A stretch of DNA of 17,658 bases from JANPLN01 sp041736155 (GCA_041736155.1 JBGSUL010000086.1:1-17658), one strand, 5' to 3'; shown: positions 7,322 through 14,122, counted from the stretch's first letter. Numbers and translations are program-made. The notes: generated from the sequence alone by a model not told the origin.

Positions 7322-7498
7322 CTAAAAACCACAGCGCGCGAGATAAGCGCGCACCTCGCTTTCAAGTATGCCGTAATGGCCATGATCCCCTTGGCGAGCT
7401 GCCTTTAAACGCCCCTCCTCGATGTACCGACGAACTGTCTTTTGCGAGCGATTGATAAGAACACCTACTTCTTTTGTTCCGAGCACCTTGTCCTTCAT
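7322..7498 (-). CDS. Excisionase-like / HTH_17 DNA-binding protein (58 aa)
   Basis: A short gene with MKDKVLGTKEVGVLINRSQK at the N-terminus and TVRRYIEEGRLKAARQG in the second half of the domain. This matches the helix-turn-helix_17/excisionase pattern (KEV..LL..S..TVRR.I..G.L.A), followed by a HYGILESEVRAYL wing and helix. The ATG at 7498 has GGAG six bases upstream. Proteins of this class act as recombination directionality factors or small regulators. Its position upstream of the tyrosine recombinase, in the same direction, with an array of repeated sites between them, makes a Xis-like role likely, although AlpA-type regulation is equally possible. The whole 58-aa frame reads as one intact domain. 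Confidence 0.8.
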   Translation of the reverse strand: MKDKVLGTKEVGVLINRSQKTVRRYIEEGRLKAARQGDHGHYGILESEVRAYLARCGF

Positions 7499-7540
7499 AG
7501 ACTTCTCCTTTTTTGCGCAGCTATCGCCGCGTGAGCAAAC

Positions 7541-7557
7541 ATTGCCCTGCGGGCAAT
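7541..7557. repeat. GC-rich hairpin ATTGCCC-TGC-GGGCAAT
   Basis: Perfect 7-base arms with a 3-base loop, 43 bases upstream of the excisionase-like start and 173 bases upstream of the gene at 7730. It has no T run on either strand, so it is not an intrinsic terminator. An operator or an mRNA leader structure between the two divergent transcripts is possible. Confidence 0.4.
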
Positions 7558-7729
7558 ATAACCATGCGGAAGAGCGGTCTGTGCCCGACCTGTTACAATG
7601 TGCTGGAGTGTGCTATCCGCACCGCGAAATCTCGCCACGGTTATCTTAGTAGGTTTTCCTTGGAGCACCGGAGGAACAGTATAATGAATCGGCGTTGTAT
7701 AGAAGAAAGCCAGCTATTATGTTTACCAC

Positions 7730-8215
7730 ATGAGCTTCGAAAACTTTTTCAAAGACGGCGAACTAACTGTCATCGGCGGAGTAAATACCAGTGCACTACG
7801 CAAACAGCTCACTGCCTATCTCTCATCGCTTGGTGTTATTGCGCTAGATTACTATGAGACTTTTTGGCAAATGGACAACAATTCAAAATTTCCTACTAAG
7901 CGGACTAGCGAAGAGCTGTTCACCGAGATTAACAATAGTCTACGTGCTGTAATGAAAAAGGATAGCACTGCGATGGCCGTAATAATTCAAACACATCGGG
8001 AAACTGGACAAGTTCTGCGATCTCAAGATTTAGATTTCGCCCAAGATCTTAGACATCTATCGAAGAATATTTACTTTATCCACAAGCCAGAAAAATCAAG
8101 AAAGAAAAGCAATCTCATTGAGCTTAAGTTTCGTCGGCACGACAGAGACCTGCCAGAGCCGCTCACTCTATATTGGGATTTTAAGAAGCGCCAAATTATA
8201 TCTGTCGTTAAATAA
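7730..8215 (+). CDS. Small DnaB/RecA-core-like protein lacking a normal Walker A
   Basis: 161 aa. It opens FFKDGELTVIGGVNTSALRK, which mimics the start of DnaB/KaiC-type ATPase cores (G.L.VI.GRPSMGKT), but the P-loop GKT/S is missing. It then jumps almost directly to GVIALDYYE, which resembles the Walker B strand, with roughly 100 residues of a usual core absent. Later segments AVIIQTHR, LRHLSKNIYFIHKPEK and ELKFRRHD...LTLYWDF follow the order of DnaB motifs (switch Gln/Arg, RPE, K-R). The similarity is judged by eye and the protein should not hydrolyse ATP normally. A regulatory or decoy role at replication is inference. No ribosome site precedes this ATG; the nearest SD-ATG pair (GGAGG 7670-7674, ATG 7684) is in another frame. 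A TATAAT lies at 7680-7685. Confidence 0.55.
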   Translation: MSFENFFKDGELTVIGGVNTSALRKQLTAYLSSLGVIALDYYETFWQMDNNSKFPTKRTSEELFTEINNSLRAVMKKDSTAMAVIIQTHRETGQVLRSQDLDFAQDLRHLSKNIYFIHKPEKSRKKSNLIELKFRRHDRDLPEPLTLYWDFKKRQIISVVK

Positions 8216-8313
8216 GATGTCCTTTATCTTAATTCTGGTCAGCATTGATAGTAATACGCCCATCTGGTATAAATAAGTTGTGTTATTATTCCACTAGCGA
8301 AATTGGAGCAAAA

Positions 8314-9003
8314 ATGATCGAAGTAGTAGCGGTTGGCGCAGGAAAAATGATTTTATCAGCGGCGGCGAAAGCGTCCATCGGAGCTGCCATCACAAAGTTT
8401 CGAGAGGCTCGATTTAACAGTTTCCTAGAGTCCCTTGCTGAAAGCGGCGTTTCCGAGAGTCAGCTAAATAGTTTTCTAGAAAGCGAAACTAAGTGCGCGC
8501 TTCTCGAAAAAGTCGCGGAAGCAGTAACTAAAAGTGGAACGCGCATCAGTCGCTTAGCACTCGCGAGAATTCTCGGCGAGCATATCAAGGATTCGGGTAG
8601 ATATAGATCTTTTGAAGTTTCCCGCGCAACGGAATCCATCAGTGACCTCGACGATATCGACGCTCTAATGCTCATCGCTTGGGTGGAGGTCTCAAGAAAT
8701 TTTCATAGCGATGTTTCCAAACAACTCTCCGTTCGCCCATTAACCGATGGTGTATGTCTTCCATTAGCTTGGAAAGTAGTCGAACAACATAGAGAATTTG
8801 TGCCTGACGTGATTCGCACTGAATTTGAGTTGGATGAGGTCATGCACCGCCTAATCAAGCGAGGAATTTTTCATCAACTAGTGGGTTTTTCCGATTACAA
8901 TGACAGTCAGGTAAAAATTGGAGAATTTGGATTAAAATTAAAAGAAGATCTCGCAATCGCAGCTGACCTTTGTGAGCACAAGGTACCAGCGTCCGATCAC
9001 TAA
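8314..9003 (+). CDS. Hypothetical helical protein with a winged-helix-like C-terminus
   Basis: 229 aa from the ATG at 8314, which has GGAG five bases upstream; a longer reading from a TTG at 8245 has no such signal. The N-terminal 30 residues are Ala/Gly-rich and amphipathic (VVAVGAGKMILSAAAKASIG) but not a convincing membrane helix. The middle is helical and Ser/Glu-rich. The C-terminal segment ELDEVMHRLIKRGIFHQL followed by VKIGEFGLKLKEDL has the look of a winged helix. I do not recognise a family. It lies 98 bases after the DnaB-like gene and 19 bases before the next small gene, so the three probably form one transcription unit between the two recombinases. Confidence 0.65.
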   Translation: MIEVVAVGAGKMILSAAAKASIGAAITKFREARFNSFLESLAESGVSESQLNSFLESETKCALLEKVAEAVTKSGTRISRLALARILGEHIKDSGRYRSFEVSRATESISDLDDIDALMLIAWVEVSRNFHSDVSKQLSVRPLTDGVCLPLAWKVVEQHREFVPDVIRTEFELDEVMHRLIKRGIFHQLVGFSDYNDSQVKIGEFGLKLKEDLAIAADLCEHKVPASDH

Positions 9004-9022
9004 CTTATAGGGAACTGAAAAA

Positions 9023-9253
9023 ATGTATTCAAAAAATAATTTACCTTCGAACGGTGATTTCATCAGAGTCGACTTAATGTATATCACAAAATCTTGTGGA
9101 CCGCGTATGATCGGTTACTATGTTGGTTCAACCAAAGATTATCTTTTGCTTTCAGATCTACCTTTAGGGGGAAATGTCGCCCAGGTAGGCTGGAGCGCAA
9201 TCACTTTAATCACTCCCGCTAAAGACACCGATCAAGTCTGCGTTGAATTTTAG
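9023..9253 (+). CDS. Small beta-rich hypothetical protein
   Basis: 76 aa, unrecognised. The predicted pattern (DFIRVDLMYI, RMIGYYVGSTKDYLLLSDL, VAQVGWSAITLITP) is a run of short beta strands, as in small SH3- or Sm-like barrels. AGGGA lies nine bases before the ATG, and the gene starts 19 bases after the upstream stop, so it is in the same operon. Its stop is 15 bases from the convergent stop of the serine recombinase. There is no signal peptide or membrane segment, so it is probably cytoplasmic. Confidence 0.6.
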   Translation: MYSKNNLPSNGDFIRVDLMYITKSCGPRMIGYYVGSTKDYLLLSDLPLGGNVAQVGWSAITLITPAKDTDQVCVEF

Positions 9254-9268
9254 CTTATCCTAAGTAAT

Positions 9269-10948
9269 CTAAACAGCCCACTCGATACCACCCTTAAGGA
9301 CTATGGTAATTTCACCTTCGTTTGTAATACTTATCCTTGATACGACACTTTTAAGCAGATCACGCTGCTGATCAAATGTAAGGTCAACCGATAAATCCAT
9401 TTTTAAAATTGCGCTTAAAGCACTTGATATATCTGGATGGCTAGACAGACTTCGAATTTCCATCTTCGTACTAATAACCTCTTTTTCAAGATAGTTCTGA
9501 CGCGCTTTGATTTCTTCGATCTGCTGAGAAAAATCACTTTCCTCAATCGTACCAACTGCCAACAGCCGATTCGATCTTTTGCGGCTACTTTCGAGGCCTT
9601 TGATTTCAGCAATGTACATTGCAACCACCTTCTCAAGCTCTGCCTTGCGAATTGCCCTATTCGTGCGCGATTCGCTTGATGCAAAAAGTGACTTAAGACT
9701 TCCAGGACTTTGAATCATTTTCGCAAATGAATTCCAGACAATGTCATCAATCGTCGCAACCGGATGACACTTGTTTGATGAACAACGAAAACCGCTAACC
9801 TTGCGTTTGCGAGCGCAAGTGTAATACAGAGTTGGGGGATAAGTGATCATTTCACCAAGCGCTTTTACAAATCGCTCAACATATTTTGGACGTGCAGCTA
9901 GACGGATATTACACTCCTTACACACAAGTAAATCTTTACAAAGGTAATCATGTTTTTGGTTACGTGTTGCCCATTTTCGACGACGGTTTCTCTTAAGTTG
10001 TAGAAGATTCCAATCTTCATCTGATAGAACGCGCGGCACTTTGATCGTATAGACTTTTCTATCAGACAGTCTCTTATTCAAGTTACCAACAGCTCTTGCT
10101 TCGAGCATCGATACTTCAAAAGAGCCACAGTAACGATCCTTACAAAGCATTTTATCGACAGAAGAGGCGTTCAAATCACGACTTGTACAGCTATTAATTC
10201 TCTTGGTCATATTAGTTCGTACGTAAAAAGAGTGCTTTGAGAATCCGAGGGTTGATAGTGCTTCAGCTACGGCCTTATCTGACATCCCGTCGGGATTGAG
10301 CTGAACTAAGCATTTGACCTGAGGATTCATTTCTTCAAATATTTTCCCAATTGAAAGTCCGACAGCACACTTAAAGAGGATAACTTCACTTTCGACAAGC
10401 GACCATTTCTTTTCGCGCTTATCCCAATGAAAACAGAACGGCACTCTTCCTGTTGGAGGCCGCCCCTCTTTCGTTATCCGTGAGATCTTGGCTTCGTGAC
10501 AGGTGCGAATAAACGCTCGCTTGGAATCTGCACCAATGGCTGATGTAATTTCCATTGTAAGTGAATTTTGCGAGATTTCTCCAGTCTTCGCAATAACACT
10601 CACATTATTCTCACGAAGAATATCCAAGATGCGTCCTCGAAGAGCATTGGATCGTGACCGGAATAGACGATCACCTTCAGATACATAAATGGCTTGAACT
10701 TCGCTCTGCTCACATAAAGTCATCAATTCATGAAATGCTTTCGTTTTATCCCAGGATTCTAAGTTAAATCCTTCATCAACAAAATACTGATCTGCTGGTG
10801 ATCCTCCGGGATGACGTTGATAAAGATCATACGTTTTTGATAACTCGGGCCACAAAGACTCAAAAACGTCGATCTGACGGTAAATGGTATCATCATCTTT
10901 TTGGGCCTGACTGGAGTTTCTGAAGAATGGTGCAATCCTAGGTTTCAT
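9269..10948 (-). CDS. Large serine recombinase
   Basis: 559 aa from the ATG at 10948 with GAGAGG six bases upstream; a TTG two codons earlier is less likely. The N-terminal resolvase domain has the nucleophile motif FFRNSS (Ser12 after Arg10) and the DRLFR box at 93-97. A recombinase domain follows (about 160-330), then a zinc ribbon (CKEC at 343-346, Cys378, Cys389/Cys394) and a coiled coil of about 435-500, the domain order of phage-type large serine integrases such as phiC31 and TP901. It cuts attP and attB and joins them without a replication step. Intact catalytic residues suggest an active enzyme. It faces away from the unknown gene set at 7730-9253 and is overlapped at its start by a 49-aa ORF, suggesting translational coupling. 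Directionality would need a partner factor. Confidence 0.9.
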   Translation of the reverse strand: MKPRIAPFFRNSSQAQKDDDTIYRQIDVFESLWPELSKTYDLYQRHPGGSPADQYFVDEGFNLESWDKTKAFHELMTLCEQSEVQAIYVSEGDRLFRSRSNALRGRILDILRENNVSVIAKTGEISQNSLTMEITSAIGADSKRAFIRTCHEAKISRITKEGRPPTGRVPFCFHWDKREKKWSLVESEVILFKCAVGLSIGKIFEEMNPQVKCLVQLNPDGMSDKAVAEALSTLGFSKHSFYVRTNMTKRINSCTSRDLNASSVDKMLCKDRYCGSFEVSMLEARAVGNLNKRLSDRKVYTIKVPRVLSDEDWNLLQLKRNRRRKWATRNQKHDYLCKDLLVCKECNIRLAARPKYVERFVKALGEMITYPPTLYYTCARKRKVSGFRCSSNKCHPVATIDDIVWNSFAKMIQSPGSLKSLFASSESRTNRAIRKAELEKVVAMYIAEIKGLESSRKRSNRLLAVGTIEESDFSQQIEEIKARQNYLEKEVISTKMEIRSLSSHPDISSALSAILKMDLSVDLTFDQQRDLLKSVVSRISITNEGEITIVLKGGIEWAV

Positions 10949-11087
10949 CGCCAACCTCTCGAATTTTTGGGACGGCAGACAATAGGATACGAAATATCTT
11001 GTTTACTTCGGTCTTCGACAGTTGTTCTTTGTCGCTGACGCGAACTTGAACCGTGTACTTGAGGTTTTTTTTGGTAGCAGGTTTCAC
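10938..11087 (-). CDS. 49-aa ORF overlapping the start of the serine recombinase
   Basis: A frame with a GTG start at 11087, beginning MKPATKKNLKYTVQVRV, then a helix (SKTEVNKIFRILLSAV) and ending REVGDET. Its last codons GAT GAA ACC TAG contain the recombinase ATG, an 11-base overlap of the kind seen in translationally coupled pairs. The residue pattern (amphipathic beta strand then helix) looks real and follows sensible codon use, whereas the longer frame in the same place (10945-11247) is Arg-rich and does not. No clear ribosome site precedes the GTG, so the start is uncertain. It could be a recombinase accessory protein; no family is recognised. Confidence 0.5.
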   Translation of the reverse strand: MKPATKKNLKYTVQVRVSDKEQLSKTEVNKIFRILLSAVPKIREVGDET

Positions 11088-11310
11088 CCACTACTTTTAC
11101 AAGCCAGCGATAGGGTCTAAATCTCAAAAAGTACGATTTTTCAAAAAAAAGTACGCGAATTAAACACAGCCAAATAGAAATAAACCGGGTCTTGTTTTCA
11201 ATCGCTACTGACGCGAAACGTCGCAAGCGTTGATAAGTTCGACACATATTTGCACCTAAACAAGGGCTCGTTTAGTGTCAATTGAACGGCGGACTTCGCC
11301 AAATAAAAAG

Positions 11311-11333
11311 AACCACCGAAAGGTGGTTTTTTT
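11311..11333. terminator. Bidirectional intrinsic terminator
   Basis: AACCACC (11311-11317), GAAA loop, GGTGGTT (11322-11328) and a T run to 11333. The upstream A-rich tract AAATAAAAAG gives a T-rich tail on the minus strand too, so the hairpin can stop transcripts in both directions. It is 220 bases from the small ORF start at 11087 and isolates the recombinase unit from the LRR gene. Confidence 0.85.
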
Positions 11334-11377
11334 ATTTGTTGAGCGTTGATGATTTGAGCTGTGACGGCGCGGTTCGA

Positions 11378-11402
11378 TAAAAATAGCAGGATGCTATTTT
11401 TA
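11378..11402. terminator. Second bidirectional hairpin terminator
   Basis: Perfect 11-base arms TAAAAATAGCA and TGCTATTTTTA around a 3-base GGA loop. The GC-poor stem ends in A/T runs, so either strand ends in a U tract. It lies only 45 bases after the first terminator. Having two in a row suggests a short transcript between them or strong insulation of two accessory segments. Confidence 0.65.
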
Positions 11403-11456
11403 CGCGACCAACGGAAGCCCGAAGGGTCGAGGGCAGGAGCCCGAGACAATCCGCCT

Positions 11457-11487
11457 TTCTCCACCCCACGCACGTAGATGTGCGAAG
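11457..11487 (+). repeat. 31-bp hairpin repeat, copy 1
   Basis: Identical in 29 of 31 bases to 13828-13858, in the same orientation. It begins TTCTCCACCCCACGCACGT and ends GATGTGCGAAG; the CGCAC/GTGCG arms form a short hairpin. The two differences are one at each side of the left arm. The copies flank the LRR gene. Confidence 0.75.
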
Positions 11488-11622
11488 TTGTTGTCGGGAA
11501 GATCTTTCGACCCACTGCAGTCGCGCCAGTTCAGCTAGATCATATCTTGGCGCTCGTTACAGAATATGGATTTGATTTTTAGCATCCTCCTCGCTAAATG
11601 GAGTTAAATTTGGAGAAATAAT

Positions 11623-13743
11623 ATGTCTAGAACACTCTACATACTTGTCGCTATCGTTTCCACAGTTACCGGCTTGAATGCTAACGCCTTCACGGCGATC
11701 TGCGATCGCCCCGTCGAGGTTCGTAAGATCCTCGAACAAGGTTATGGAATAAAATGTGAGGCGCTTACTGAAGCCTACATTAATAGCCACACAAACGTGT
11801 TTGAGTTCAACCTTTCAGGGACCAGTCTCACAAAAATCAAAAAGGGGGACTTGGAAGGACTTCCTGTTTATGATTTAACAATTTCGAATAACCCGATGCT
11901 CACGGAGATCGAGGGCGGAGCTTTTGACGACGTAGCTCTCAGCGGGGGAATCCAAATTTCGGCAAATCCGTTGCTCCAAAAAATCGGTTCGCATGCTTTC
12001 CGTAATGTTCATCTTGCCAATGGTGCATATTTTGTTAGCGCGTTCGACGGTCGCATTGAAATATCAAACAATAGCTCTTTGATTGAGATTGCAAGCGAAG
12101 CCTTCCTTGGACTTACGAATGTAAGACAAATAACAATAACCAATAACCCGAACTTGCAAACCATTGCCCCAAGAGCGTTCAAAGATATTACTGTAAATTA
12201 TAACGGTGATGAGACCATGGTTGTTGATGTTCACGACAATGCTTCGCTGAGAGCACTGGGCCCCGCATTTTTGTATAATGTAGCTTCGATTGGGCAGCTG
12301 ACGATCTCAAACAATAATTCGTTGACTACTTTGCCGGCCAAATTTTTTGACCAGTGCACATTTGATCGTTACGGCTATTTGCCTACGATCGAAATTCGTA
12401 ACAACGCCAGTCTTACCGATATTCAGCCGGGACTTCTTACACCATCGATCTATATCTCGAAACGCGTTGACGTCACGATCGCTGAAAACAACTCCTTACC
12501 TATTATTAAATCCGGTACATTTGCGGGAATCGACATGGATTTAAACTCCGTGACGATTCAAAACAATGCCTCACTGGAGCTGATTGAGCCTCAGGCCTTT
12601 CAGCAACTGAATGTGAAGTCTATTCTGGTCAAGGGCAATCCATCCCTCAAATTTTTGACGCCTGGATTTATTGCACCGACAGTGAATTCAGATTCCATTG
12701 AGATATCGCAAAACAATGCGTTAGACGCCATCGCAGCCGGAACATTTAAGGGATTTACCTCTGGTAAATTAAAAATCTCTCAGAATGCGGCACTTAAAAT
12801 GATCGAGGCAAAAGCCATCGATTCGATTTCCAATTTGTACAACGTTAACATCGAAGACAATGCCTTGCTTGAAAATCTTGAACCGGGATTCTTGACGCTA
12901 CCTCAAAGTGATTTGACTTTACCTTATAGCGATTTGAGGACCACTTCTCTTGTCATTTCAAATAATCCGAGTCTGGCTCGCTTGCGAGCGCAAACTTTAT
13001 GTGGATCAAAATTTAGCTCGGTTGAAATCACAGATAATTCCGCACTGGAAGTGATTGAAGAATCGGCGCTGTCTATGCACTCCAATTACTTTACCTTAGC
13101 ACGCAACAACGCCTTGCAAACTTTGAACTCCGGAGCTATTTCGGTCACTGATGCAAGAGGAGTGCGTATTTACGACAATCCCTCTCTGCAAAAAATTGAG
13201 AGCGGTGCCGTGAACATTTTCTTCATGTACGCTACCCCTGGCTGGTCCGAGCCCGATGAAAAAATTCTGTCGATTTCAGACAATCCTTCGCTAACCACAA
13301 TTAAGCCAGACTCTTTAAAAATAGTCAGCGGCGGCAGTCCAGAAAAACTCGAGATTCTCCGTTCATCGATTAAAAATTTTGATCCGTCTATCTTCGCTGG
13401 GACAGGACTTGAGACCTTTTCAACCGACACTCAGTTAATAGAAAATATGGCCCCCATCTATCCAACTGTGGTGACTGTGCTCCCTCACCTCGAACTCGTG
13501 AGCGTAGGCGCCCTTCCTCTGCCTTCCGGTCTTTTCGCAAAAAAAGGACTGCAATTTGATTTACTCACCTTTGCTAACTCCAGATTCAATAGGATTCCCT
13601 CCAATACTTTTACCATGGCTCAGCTCGGGCTCTACGCGCCATTGGCGAAACTTGATTTGTTTGGAGTAGAGATAGAAGCGGGGCAAGTTTCGGTCGATCC
13701 AGGAGCATTTAATGAGGTTGGCCAAGTCTTCAACTCCCCGTAA
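11623..13743 (+). CDS. Secreted leucine-rich-repeat protein (706 aa)
   Basis: The signal peptide covers the first 22 residues (MSRTLYILVAIVSTVTGLNANA), then comes a Cys-containing cap (AICDRPVEVRKIL, with a second Cys in GIKCEAL). From about residue 60 the protein consists of irregular repeats of 24-40 residues with the core I.NN.SL..I..GAF, such as ISNNPMLTEIEGGAFDDV and IQNNASLELIEPQAF, running to about residue 580. The repeat resembles the leucine-rich/BspA-like type used for binding surfaces; there are no transmembrane helices or anchoring motif. A surface, adhesion or periplasmic ligand-binding role is likely; specificity is unknown. The ATG has GGAG seven bases upstream. The gene is flanked by two copies of a 31-bp repeat, which suggests it has moved or duplicated as a unit. 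It is the largest intact gene apart from the SIR2-like frame. Confidence 0.85.
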   Translation: MSRTLYILVAIVSTVTGLNANAFTAICDRPVEVRKILEQGYGIKCEALTEAYINSHTNVFEFNLSGTSLTKIKKGDLEGLPVYDLTISNNPMLTEIEGGAFDDVALSGGIQISANPLLQKIGSHAFRNVHLANGAYFVSAFDGRIEISNNSSLIEIASEAFLGLTNVRQITITNNPNLQTIAPRAFKDITVNYNGDETMVVDVHDNASLRALGPAFLYNVASIGQLTISNNNSLTTLPAKFFDQCTFDRYGYLPTIEIRNNASLTDIQPGLLTPSIYISKRVDVTIAENNSLPIIKSGTFAGIDMDLNSVTIQNNASLELIEPQAFQQLNVKSILVKGNPSLKFLTPGFIAPTVNSDSIEISQNNALDAIAAGTFKGFTSGKLKISQNAALKMIEAKAIDSISNLYNVNIEDNALLENLEPGFLTLPQSDLTLPYSDLRTTSLVISNNPSLARLRAQTLCGSKFSSVEITDNSALEVIEESALSMHSNYFTLARNNALQTLNSGAISVTDARGVRIYDNPSLQKIESGAVNIFFMYATPGWSEPDEKILSISDNPSLTTIKPDSLKIVSGGSPEKLEILRSSIKNFDPSIFAGTGLETFSTDTQLIENMAPIYPTVVTVLPHLELVSVGALPLPSGLFAKKGLQFDLLTFANSRFNRIPSNTFTMAQLGLYAPLAKLDLFGVEIEAGQVSVDPGAFNEVGQVFNSP

Positions 13744-13751
13744 GCTCAGGG

Positions 13752-13789
13752 CACGCAGTTATATACTCATCCACCTGTGCCCGCCAAAT
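13752..13789 (+). repeat. 38-bp dispersed repeat, copy A
   Basis: Starts 8 bases after the LRR stop. Aligns without gaps to copies B (15085) and C (16930); 30 of 38 bases match copy C. The conserved ends are CA..C.GTTATA and CCCGCCAA. It is immediately followed by the nested inverted repeat at 13786. Confidence 0.7.
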
Positions 13790-13910
13790 TTTGCGCCAGC
13801 AAAATTTCCTCTATTCTCCATTGTCCATTCTCCGCCCCACGCACGTGGATGTGCGAAGCACAGTAGCGCAAAATTTAGAATCTAGACAATAGAGAATGAA
13901 CAATAGAGCT
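13786..13910. repeat. Nested inverted-repeat (MITE/REP-like) element containing 31-bp repeat copy 2
   Basis: Outer perfect 11-base arms AAATTTTGCGC (13786-13796) and GCGCAAAATTT (13866-13876) enclose a pyrimidine-rich stretch (CTCTATTCTC at 13809) and copy 2 of the 31-bp hairpin repeat. After the right arm, two direct copies of an ACAATAGAG unit (13885-13894, 13899-13908) are partly complementary to the pyrimidine-rich stretch. The whole can fold into a long cruciform. It codes for no protein. Confidence 0.6.
13828..13858 (+). repeat. 31-bp hairpin repeat, copy 2
   Basis: Begins TTCTCCGCCCCACGCACGT and ends GATGTGCGAAG; 29 of 31 bases are identical to 11457-11487, about 2.37 kb upstream in direct orientation. 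This copy lies in the loop of the larger inverted repeat at 13786-13876. Confidence 0.75.
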
Positions 13911-13912
13911 GA

Positions 13913-14122
13913 ATTCAGTATTCGGACTTCTGCGCTCTAGCTGCAATAGCTTTTGTTTTAATTGCTATTATAATTTGCATCCATTTGAATTATGGCATTC
14001 CAATTATCGAAGTTCTACGAATCAAAAATATAATTACTGATGAAAAGAAGTCCAACTTTCGAGATCAACTCGAAATCTTAGGCAAAATGCTTACTCGTTT
14101 GATACAAGTTCATGAAAAATGA
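13913..14122 (+). pseudogene. 5'-truncated small membrane protein remnant
   Basis: Beginning right after the inverted-repeat element, an open frame of 69 codons with no ATG, GTG or TTG near its start encodes a strong membrane helix (AAIAFVLIAIIICI) and then a polar, helical tail (IKNIITDEKKSNFRDQLEIL, ending LTRLIQVHEK) before TGA. The residue pattern is that of a real inner-membrane protein tail. A stop (TGA 13910-13912) closes the frame at the edge of the repeat element, so the N-terminus has been lost, most simply when the repeat arrived. The rest of 14123-14302 shows no gene. Confidence 0.5.

Larger units (their letters stand above)
11088..11622. other. Non-coding stretch between the serine recombinase unit and the LRR gene
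   Basis: About 535 bases with no convincing gene. It holds an A-rich direct repeat (AAAGTACG at about 11129 and 11151), a small inverted repeat CTAAAC/GTTTAG (11256-11275), the two hairpin terminators at 11311-11333 and 11378-11402, and the first copy of the 31-bp repeat at 11457-11487. Two longer open frames on the minus strand run through the terminators and repeat and are not believable proteins. No tRNA was found, although a GGCG-GACTT-CGCC hairpin at 11290 lies just before the first terminator. Confidence 0.6.

Noticed and set aside
6940..7383. 147-aa minus-strand frame over the recombinase start and repeat region
   Set aside because: Rich in Arg, His and Cys; it is the shadow of the repeats and the recombinase N-terminus.
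7513..7857. 114-aa plus-strand frame with a CPTC...C zinc-finger-like segment
   Set aside because: It covers the first 128 bases of the DnaB-like gene in another frame and has no ribosome site at its early ATGs; the CPTC match alone is too weak. The good SD-ATG pair inside it at 7684 is kept as a finding.
9415..9684. Frames on both strands inside the serine recombinase
   Set aside because: They are shadows of the recombinase coiled-coil region with no start signals.
10945..11247. 100-aa minus-strand frame over the start of the serine recombinase
   Set aside because: Arg/Gln-rich product with no start signal; the overlapping 49-aa frame (10938-11087) has a more protein-like sequence and the expected overlap with the recombinase.
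11286..11301. Possible tRNA 3' end (GGCGGACTTCGCCA) as an integration site
   Set aside because: No T-arm or other tRNA arms precede it and no second copy was seen in the window; it is also a simple small hairpin.
11198..11515. 105-aa minus-strand frame
   Set aside because: It runs through both hairpin terminators and the 31-bp repeat, has no ribosome site, and its residues simply reflect the repeat sequences.
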